Of a DNA stretch of 11,753 bases, positions 7,620-11,753 are shown one piece after another (position 1 is the first letter of the stretch; every line of letters begins with the position of its first letter). The notes under the pieces were generated by a model. It was not told the origin of the DNA and ran no database searches. It saw only the letters and a program-made list of their open reading frames with translations. The DNA lies in NCBI GenBank assembly GCA_034678545.1, contig JAXDBS010000021.1, positions 1-11,753 on the forward strand, given 5' to 3'. The DNA is from UBA5614 sp034678545 (lineage in GTDB: Bacteria; Cloacimonadota; Cloacimonadia; Cloacimonadales; Cloacimonadaceae). The translations under genes and the position numbers were made by a program.

Positions 7620-7660
7620 TTCCCCGATCAGATCGAGGACAGGCTCTGCCTGCGCAGGAA
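7620..7660 (-). repeat. Dispersed repeat R1, copy B (inverted)
   Basis: Reverse complement of 5560-5600 with 39 of 41 identities. Same palindrome CCTGCGCAGG (7649-7658). It lies about 200 bases upstream of the PAS start codon, in a divergent region, whereas copy A lies between convergent gene ends. Confidence 0.85.
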
Positions 7661-7729
7661 TGACTGCCTGGCTGGGTATCTGTTCAGTTCTGCGAGGAGG
7701 AGGCCTTCCACATGCAGGAATTTTAGATT

Positions 7730-7781
7730 GTAAGTACAGACGCCTCGTCTGAACAATTCGCTCCGACAGACGGGAGCGTCC
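7730..7781 (-). repeat. Dispersed repeat R2, copy B (inverted)
   Basis: Reverse complement of 5736-5787, 44 of 52 identical. The core hairpin CAGACG-CCT-CGTCTG is at 7737-7751 and the CAATTCG flank is conserved. The order R1 then R2 is the same in both regions although each element is inverted, so the two regions are not one mirrored block. Confidence 0.8.
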
Positions 7782-7855
7782 GGCGTCACGTTCAGGTTAT
7801 GACGGCCGGTCCGGGGTGACCGCTTCTGCTTTCGACGCCCTATTCGCCCCCGGAA

Positions 7856-7913
7856 GCACTACTTACCCATTACGGACAAAGTCCGTATTGGGTCCGTAAT
7901 GGGTCCGTAGTGC
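7856..7913. repeat. 11-bp repeat array within a 58-base palindrome
   Basis: Three head-to-tail 11-mers start at 7881, 7892 and 7903: GTCCGTATTGG, GTCCGTAATGG, GTCCGTAGTGC. A fourth copy in inverted orientation, CCATTACGGAC, is at 7867-7877. As a result CCCATTACGGAC (7866-7877) pairs perfectly with GTCCGTAATGGG (7892-7903), and GCACTAC (7856-7862) pairs with GTAGTGC (7907-7913). The strict 11-base period, about one helical turn, would suit a protein binding one DNA face. It lies about 140 bases upstream of the beta-helix protein gene. It could equally be a non-functional intergenic repeat. Confidence 0.7.
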
Positions 7914-7977
7914 AAGCAGGGGACAAGGCCAGGCCAAGGCCGGAGCGGGGTCATGCCTGGACGGGTTAAAATAACGC

Positions 7978-8005
7978 TTGACAAGTTATTGGGAAAGCGT
8001 GGAAA
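7978..8005 (+). promoter_or_regulatory. Candidate promoter of the beta-helix protein gene
   Basis: A perfect TTGACA (7978-7983) lies in A+T-rich DNA, but the best -10 candidates at 16 to 18 bases (such as TGGAAA or GGAAAT) match only 3 of 6 consensus positions. The gene is monocistronic and points away from the PAS operon, so a promoter must lie in this region; its exact place is uncertain. Confidence 0.3.
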
Positions 8006-8051
8006 TTGAAATATGTGTTTTGTACAAAATTAACAAATTAAGGAGTATCAA

Positions 8052-10226
8052 ATGAAAACTATTCTGCTGACGCTTCTGTTCCTTTCCACCCTCTGTCTGG
8101 CCTGGCCGGCTGAGTTATTGTTTTTTCACACTTTTGAAACAGGGATGCCGGACGGTTGGACGACCGAGGGTCTGCCATCCTGGGAAATAAGTAATACGGA
8201 GAATGCCGGTGCCGAAATGCCGGAACTGATGCTGAATCCGCTGCCGGGAACAGGTGTCCGGCGTTTTATCTCCCCGCCCATAAATACCGCTGAGTTTCAT
8301 GAACTGACCCTGATGTTCTGGCATAGTCTGGAATATCTGGAAGGTTCAGGTATGTCCTTTAATCTGAATGTAGAAGTATCAACGGATGGCATAAACTGGA
8401 CGAGTCTGTGGGGACTGTTGGTCTCAGCGGATGTCGGAAGCCAATATGTTTCTGTTACAATTCCCCGGACCTATCTGTATACCGCAACTTTCTATGTTTC
8501 CTTTGCCTGTGACGGACAATGGGGCAGTTACAGTGGCTGGTATCTGGACAACCTGCACCTGGTCGTGAACCGCAAGATCGCTTCAGGCACCTGGACCGAG
8601 GCAGGCAGCCCCTACTTTATGCACTGCGATTATATTGTCCCCTTTGGCTACGAATGGATAATTGAACCGGGCGTGGAACTGTTTTTTGATAACGGATGCG
8701 GCATTGATGTCTATGGCTCTATCCAGGCAGAAGGAACCCCCGCAGACTCCATTTGGTTTATGCCTTCCTATTTCATGTCAACTTGGAGAGGCATCACGAT
8801 GGATAATTCCGATGACAATGAAATCGAGTTTTCCTATTGTGTTTTCCAGGGTTGTGACAAAGGCACGCAAGGAGCCGGAGGAGCGCTCTACATAGACATC
8901 CTGTTCGGAGAGGTGAGAATCAACAACTGCCGGTTTTCCGAAAATTATGCCGGACAGGCGGGTGCTCTATACATCCAAATGGCGATGTATGCTTATATAG
9001 AGTATTGCCACTTCGATCATAACTATTCATCCGGCACGGTGTCCACGCTTTACGTCAACGCTTACAATGGTATCTATCTGATGCATTCAGCCTTTGGCAA
9101 CAACTACTTTGAGTATGGGTCGGGATTTGCCCATGTGTCATTAGTTGCGCTGGAGTCTTTTGTATACTCCCACCTTTATGCCAACAGCTTTGCCAACAAT
9201 GAAACCGCAGATGCTGCACTTGCCATTATGGGTAACACTGACGCCGGTAATAGCTTTTCCAGCCTGGGCATCATGTCCTGCATCTTCTGGGATCCCTACT
9301 GCACGTATGAAGCGCTGTTTTTTGAAGCATTTACAGGCGGGCGAACAGCCACTTTCAGCTATTGCGATATCAGCAGTTCAAAGATAACCGGCACAACACC
9401 AGTCCTGCTCAACAACATTGATTCAGATCCGCTGTTCATAAGTAATGAGGACTGCCAGCTCCTGGGCACTTCACCCTGTGTCAATACAGGCCCTGTGGGA
9501 CATCTTGATCCGGACGGCTCGCGCAAGGACATGGGCGCTTATCCGATCTATAACAAGGCGATTATCCAAATAGTCAAAGATGTTCCTTATGACCAGGGAC
9601 GCAAAGTGGAGGTTTTCTGGAAAGCCTCCGAGATGGATAACACCTGGATGCCGGGTTCATTTTACACAGTCTGGAGAGGAGATACGTTCAGGGGTACCGG
9701 CACGGTCATAACCTCGCCGCTGGAATTGAACCGGCTGTCCGGCTGGAACAATGTCTGGTGGCTGGACGGACGCGATACTGCCTGGCAGCTTGTTTCAGGA
9801 CAGATCAATGCCTATAACTTTTCCTACTACGCTTTCGAGTCTCCCACCCAGCAGGATTCCTCCATAACTGGAAACAACGCTGTGCCCTTTAAGGTTGTTT
9901 ATCAATGGGTAAACGGCTTTTCCACCTCGGCAGAAATGTCAGGCTACTCGGTGGATAATATTCCGCCCGACCCGGCGCGCAACCTGGTGATCAGCAGAGA
10001 GGGCGAACAGCTGCGGCTGGACTGGTCCGCCGTCACGACGGGGACCTATAACGGCAGCAGTTATTCCGAGCTGGGAAACATCCATTACAAGATCTATTGC
10101 AGTGAGGAACCGTATTTCGAGGCCGGGCCCGACACCTATCTGACGACTACGGAACAGACCTTCAACCTGCTGAGTTACCTGACTGCGAGCAAAAAGTTTT
10201 TCAAAGTGGTGACCTGCGACCAGTAA
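8052..10226 (+). CDS. Exported parallel beta-helix protein with Fn3-like domains
   Basis: A 724-residue exported protein of unknown precise role, probably a surface or adhesin-like factor. Residues 1-17 are a signal peptide (MKTILL start, cleavage near CLA|WPA). Residues about 20-175 resemble a MAM/choice-of-anchor-J jelly roll ('FHTFETGMPDGWTTEG', then 'GWYLDNLHLVV' at its end). Residues about 180-500 form a pectate-lyase-like right-handed beta-helix, with repeated N/C/F-rich coils such as 'INNCRFSENYAGQAGALYI' and 'IEYCHFDHNYSSGTVSTLYV', closed by 'DPDGSRKDMGAYP' near 494. Residues about 500-637 hold the 'DVPYDQGRKVEVFWKAS' type domain, and 638-724 an Fn3-like domain ('PPDPARNLVIS'). It ends in FFKVVTCDQ with no C-terminal sorting domain. 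No polysaccharide-lyase catalytic residues could be assigned. AAGGAG lies six bases before the ATG. The beta-helix part is visibly richer in A+T than the last domain and the neighbouring genes. Confidence 0.85.
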   Translation: MKTILLTLLFLSTLCLAWPAELLFFHTFETGMPDGWTTEGLPSWEISNTENAGAEMPELMLNPLPGTGVRRFISPPINTAEFHELTLMFWHSLEYLEGSGMSFNLNVEVSTDGINWTSLWGLLVSADVGSQYVSVTIPRTYLYTATFYVSFACDGQWGSYSGWYLDNLHLVVNRKIASGTWTEAGSPYFMHCDYIVPFGYEWIIEPGVELFFDNGCGIDVYGSIQAEGTPADSIWFMPSYFMSTWRGITMDNSDDNEIEFSYCVFQGCDKGTQGAGGALYIDILFGEVRINNCRFSENYAGQAGALYIQMAMYAYIEYCHFDHNYSSGTVSTLYVNAYNGIYLMHSAFGNNYFEYGSGFAHVSLVALESFVYSHLYANSFANNETADAALAIMGNTDAGNSFSSLGIMSCIFWDPYCTYEALFFEAFTGGRTATFSYCDISSSKITGTTPVLLNNIDSDPLFISNEDCQLLGTSPCVNTGPVGHLDPDGSRKDMGAYPIYNKAIIQIVKDVPYDQGRKVEVFWKASEMDNTWMPGSFYTVWRGDTFRGTGTVITSPLELNRLSGWNNVWWLDGRDTAWQLVSGQINAYNFSYYAFESPTQQDSSITGNNAVPFKVVYQWVNGFSTSAEMSGYSVDNIPPDPARNLVISREGEQLRLDWSAVTTGTYNGSSYSELGNIHYKIYCSEEPYFEAGPDTYLTTTEQTFNLLSYLTASKKFFKVVTCDQ

Positions 10227-10236
10227 AGACATAAAA

Positions 10237-10289
10237 AACTGCGGGGAGCGCGCTTTAGCCCTAACCGGAGCATCGGTCAGGGCGCAGTT
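10237..10289 (+). other. Nested hairpin after the beta-helix gene
   Basis: AACTGCG (10237-10243) pairs with CGCAGTT (10283-10289). Inside it GCCCT-a-ACCG (10258-10267) pairs with CGGT-c-AGGGC (10274-10283) around a GAGCAT loop; the two outer arms share base 10283, so both cannot form in full at once. It starts 10 bases after the stop codon. No T run follows, so if it terminates transcription it does so poorly or with help; protection of the mRNA 3' end is an alternative. Confidence 0.4.
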
Positions 10290-10324
10290 CAGAAGAGGGC
10301 GCAAGCGAATTATGTTGACTGAAT

Positions 10325-10367
10325 CCCGCATTTGCTTTACCCTAACATTAGAAGAAAAAAATGCGGG
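10325..10367 (+). promoter_or_regulatory. Hairpin covering the acetyltransferase ribosome-binding site
   Basis: CCCGCATTT (10325-10333) and AAATGCGGG (10359-10367) make a perfect 9-bp stem with a 25-base loop. The 3' arm ends in GGG of the likely Shine-Dalgarno GGGAGA (10365-10370), ten bases before the ATG at 10381. Pairing would hide part of that site, so translation could depend on opening the stem. The function is inferred. Confidence 0.4.
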
Positions 10368-10380
10368 AGATGGATAGATT

Positions 10381-11136
10381 ATGAAGCCACCCTTCATGCT
10401 CAACCGGCTGATCCTGATCGAGCAGCAATACGCGCGGCGCTTCACTAACGCTGTGCAAAAGCCCTACGGTTACATATACTGGAACGAGGCCAACAAGGAA
10501 TCCGACCTCTGCAACCACGCCGTCATCACAGACCTGATCGGAGTCGAGTCCTCGCTTAAGGACATCAGCTTTTTCTACAAGCAGAAGGACATCACACCCT
10601 GCCTCTATCCCTCCCTCAAAAAAGGCGAGTTGGAAGAATTGATCCCCCACCTGCGCAATCACGGGTATGAGGCCAAAGTCCTGGACCACGAATACTATCT
10701 GCACGAGAAGGAATGCGGCATCCAGCCCGTGCACGGGATCTTCTTCAACCGGCTGGCGCAGATCAGGGACGATGTGAAGGAACTGATCCGGGCGGAGAAT
10801 TACGGCGAGTGGGCGGTGAAATACCTGGAGCGGCACATCAAGAGCCCCGGCTATCACCTGATCGGCGGTTTCGCGGGCGAGCAGATGGTGACCATGGGCT
10901 CGATCAGCGTGTTTGAAGGCTATTCCCGCATCGATGACGTCTTCACTTTCAGCTACTACCGGGGCAAGGGCTATTCCGGATCGCTGCTGGCGCATTTGAT
11001 CAAGTATAACAGGGAAACCACGGACAACCATTTGTTCCTGTATTCCCACACGCAGTCCGGAGCCCATCTGTATGAACGGGCCGGCTTCGTGAAAATACCC
11101 GATCTGCAGACCTGGCGGGCTCAGAAAAAGTTATAG
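10381..11136 (+). CDS. GNAT-family N-acetyltransferase
   Basis: A 251-residue cytoplasmic protein with a C-terminal GNAT acetyl-CoA-dependent acyltransferase domain and an N-terminal GNAT-like or accessory half. Seen directly: a strand 'YSRIDDVFTFS', the acetyl-CoA loop YYRGKGYSGSLL with R194, G197 and S199 in the R/Q-x-x-G-x-G/A/S motif, helix 'LLAHLIKYNRE', strand 'HLFLYSH', and the family-type end 'GAHLYERAGFVKI'. The N-terminal half (residues about 40-110) has 'PCLYPSLKKGELEELIPHLRNHGYE', typical of two-part GNAT proteins. The substrate is not predictable. The start is chosen for GGGAGA ten bases upstream; an in-frame ATG at 10396 has no such site. A seven-codon frame (10361-10384) overlaps this start as ATGA and might couple translation. 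The gene ends in TAG, so TAG is used as a normal stop in this genome. Confidence 0.85.
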   Translation: MKPPFMLNRLILIEQQYARRFTNAVQKPYGYIYWNEANKESDLCNHAVITDLIGVESSLKDISFFYKQKDITPCLYPSLKKGELEELIPHLRNHGYEAKVLDHEYYLHEKECGIQPVHGIFFNRLAQIRDDVKELIRAENYGEWAVKYLERHIKSPGYHLIGGFAGEQMVTMGSISVFEGYSRIDDVFTFSYYRGKGYSGSLLAHLIKYNRETTDNHLFLYSHTQSGAHLYERAGFVKIPDLQTWRAQKKL

Positions 11137-11152
11137 TTCATTCAAGCAATAA

Positions 11153-11182
11153 AAAAAACGCAGGATTGCTCCTGCGTTTTTT
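11153..11182. terminator. Bidirectional intrinsic terminator
   Basis: A perfect 13-bp stem, AAAAAACGCAGGA (11153-11165) with TCCTGCGTTTTTT (11170-11182), around a TTGC loop. The GC core is followed by a T run on both strands, so it can end transcription of the acetyltransferase gene from the left and of the sorting-domain protein gene from the right. It lies between these two convergent genes, 16 bases after one stop and 13 bases after the other. Confidence 0.92.
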
Positions 11183-11195
11183 CTCATGTAGTTTT

Positions 11196-11753
11196 TTATT
11201 TCAGCTTCAGGACTTTTTGGGCGATAGAACCCGTATTGGACGAGACTTTAATCATGTAGATGCCGTTGCTTGCTGCAGTGCCTTTAGCATCTTTCCCATC
11301 CCACAACAGATCAGTGTTTGAACGAGTCTGCCATTTCCTTATCAATTGACCTTTGAGATTATAGACGGACAGAGTGACCGGCTGATTTGCCTTTCCTTCA
11401 GCCCTGATAAAGATTTCCACAGTAAACGGATTGGGAGAGCAGGCAAGTTTCAGGTCAGGCGGCGCAGGTGCGGTATTATCATTATTAGCGGTGGCGTTGC
11501 CCCAGGTGCAGGTGTAGCGGTAATGGGGGTCCCATTCCAGGTTTATGGTATTCCATTCGCTGTGCGTCTCGTAGCGCAGGTTCTGGTTGTCGTAATAAGT
11601 GTAATCGTAGCTGAGGTAATCCATCCAGCCGGAGGGACCCGGATTCCAGCTTTGTTCCAGAGCCTGGCTCAGTTTAAGGAAGCCGTTGTAGGTGTACTGT
11701 CTGAGCGAAGCGTTGACCCAGTCCGCAGCGTCCCATTCCTGTTCGATTTCCTG
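11196..11753 (-). CDS. Secreted W/YTY-repeat protein, C-terminal part with sorting domain
   Basis: Only the last 185 residues are in the window. The frame is open to the right edge, so an internal Met at 11624 is not the start. Visible residues 1-85 hold about three copies of a roughly 30-residue motif of two Trp, then YTY: YTY or YTC at 20, 51 and 80, with Trp pairs at 7/12, 36/43 and 67/74. A Pro/Asn-rich linker (about 86-101) leads to residues 103-185, a FlgD-Ig-like C-terminal domain with SPNPF, 'VTLSVYNLKGQLIRKW', 'LLWDGKDAKGTAASNGIYMIKV' and a final 'KVLKLK'. Such domains direct proteins through the type IX (Por) secretion system in the FCB group and are normally cut off at the surface. 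The role of the repeat part is unknown. It ends at the shared terminator. Confidence 0.85.
   Translation of the reverse strand, partial: QEIEQEWDAADWVNASLRQYTYNGFLKLSQALEQSWNPGPSGWMDYLSYDYTYYDNQNLRYETHSEWNTINLEWDPHYRYTCTWGNATANNDNTAPAPPDLKLACSPNPFTVEIFIRAEGKANQPVTLSVYNLKGQLIRKWQTRSNTDLLWDGKDAKGTAASNGIYMIKVSSNTGSIAQKVLKLK

Larger units (their letters stand above)
7417..8051. other. Divergent gene-free region rich in hairpins
   Basis: About 635 bases between divergent genes with no believable coding frame. From left to right: a candidate minus-strand promoter (7468-7496), a chain of hairpins (7562-7614), repeat R1 copy B (7620-7660), repeat R2 copy B (7730-7781), TCCGGGG/CCCCGGA arms (7810-7816, 7848-7854), an 11-bp repeat palindrome (7856-7913), two 11-base-spaced CAAGGCC copies (7924, 7935), and an A+T-rich promoter-proximal stretch ending in the AAGGAG ribosome-binding site (8040-8045). 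Confidence 0.75.

Noticed and set aside
6046..7752. Plus-strand open frames across the minus-strand operon (6046-6360, 6257-7126, 7030-7752)
   Set aside because: The minus strand carries HIT, barrel-like and PAS proteins with proper starts; the plus frames are low-complexity translations of the same DNA.
5560..7781. Composite transposon bounded by R1/R2 inverted repeats
   Set aside because: R1 and R2 are not in mirrored order in the two regions, there is no transposase, and the genes between are an ordinary operon.
7867..7945. CRISPR array or plasmid-type iteron origin
   Set aside because: The units are only 11 bases with no unique spacers, and there is no cas or replication-initiator gene.
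10237..10289. Intrinsic terminator after the beta-helix gene
   Set aside because: The nested stems are real but no T run follows, so it is listed only as a hairpin.
11196..11624. A complete 142-residue protein starting at the Met at 11624
   Set aside because: The frame is open upstream to the window edge and the repeat motif continues through it, so the gene is a 3' fragment of a longer one.

Overview
This is bacterial DNA, moderately GC-rich and densely coded. Several traits point to the FCB group (Fibrobacterota/Chlorobi/Bacteroidota and relatives), with Cloacimonadota as my best guess. One protein ends in a FlgD-like, type IX secretion (Por)-style C-terminal sorting domain. One exported parallel beta-helix protein carries a 'DVPYDQGRKVEVFWKAS' segment of a kind I associate with Cloacimonadota and similar lineages. 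There is also a PqqL-like M16 peptidase. TTGACA hexamers lie upstream of several genes, which fits ordinary sigma-70 promoters better than Bacteroidota-type ones. The phylum assignment is inference; no rRNA or tRNA gene is present to settle it.

Layout. (1) 13-5542, plus strand: the DNA-repair helicase RecG, a small NTF2/SnoaL-fold protein with its own likely promoter, and a secreted two-lobed zinc peptidase of family M16. (2) 5543-5961: a convergent intergenic region with dispersed hairpin-containing repeats. (3) 5962-7416, minus strand: a three-gene operon read as stand-alone PAS protein, then outer-membrane beta-barrel-like protein (ATGA overlap with the PAS gene), then HIT-family protein. 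The HIT frame is interrupted by one in-frame TAG in its conserved PVxPGH motif. (4) 7417-8051: a divergent, gene-free region of about 635 bases packed with hairpins. It holds inverted copies of both repeats from region 2 and a palindromic array of 11-bp repeats. (5) 8052-10226, plus: a 724-residue exported protein made of a jelly-roll-like domain, a parallel beta-helix and Fn3-like domains. (6) 10381-11136, plus: a GNAT acetyltransferase preceded by a hairpin that covers its ribosome-binding site. (7) 11153-11182: a strong bidirectional terminator. (8) 11196 to the right edge, minus: the C-terminal end of a secreted W/YTY-repeat protein with a sorting domain.

The genes do not form one pathway. 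RecG and the HIT protein are housekeeping functions, while the M16 peptidase, the barrel, the beta-helix protein and the repeat protein belong to the cell envelope or are exported. I see no clear defence system, CRISPR array, transposase or phage module. The least ordinary parts are the two repeat-rich intergenic regions, the interrupted HIT gene, and the coupling of a lone PAS domain to an outer-membrane protein.
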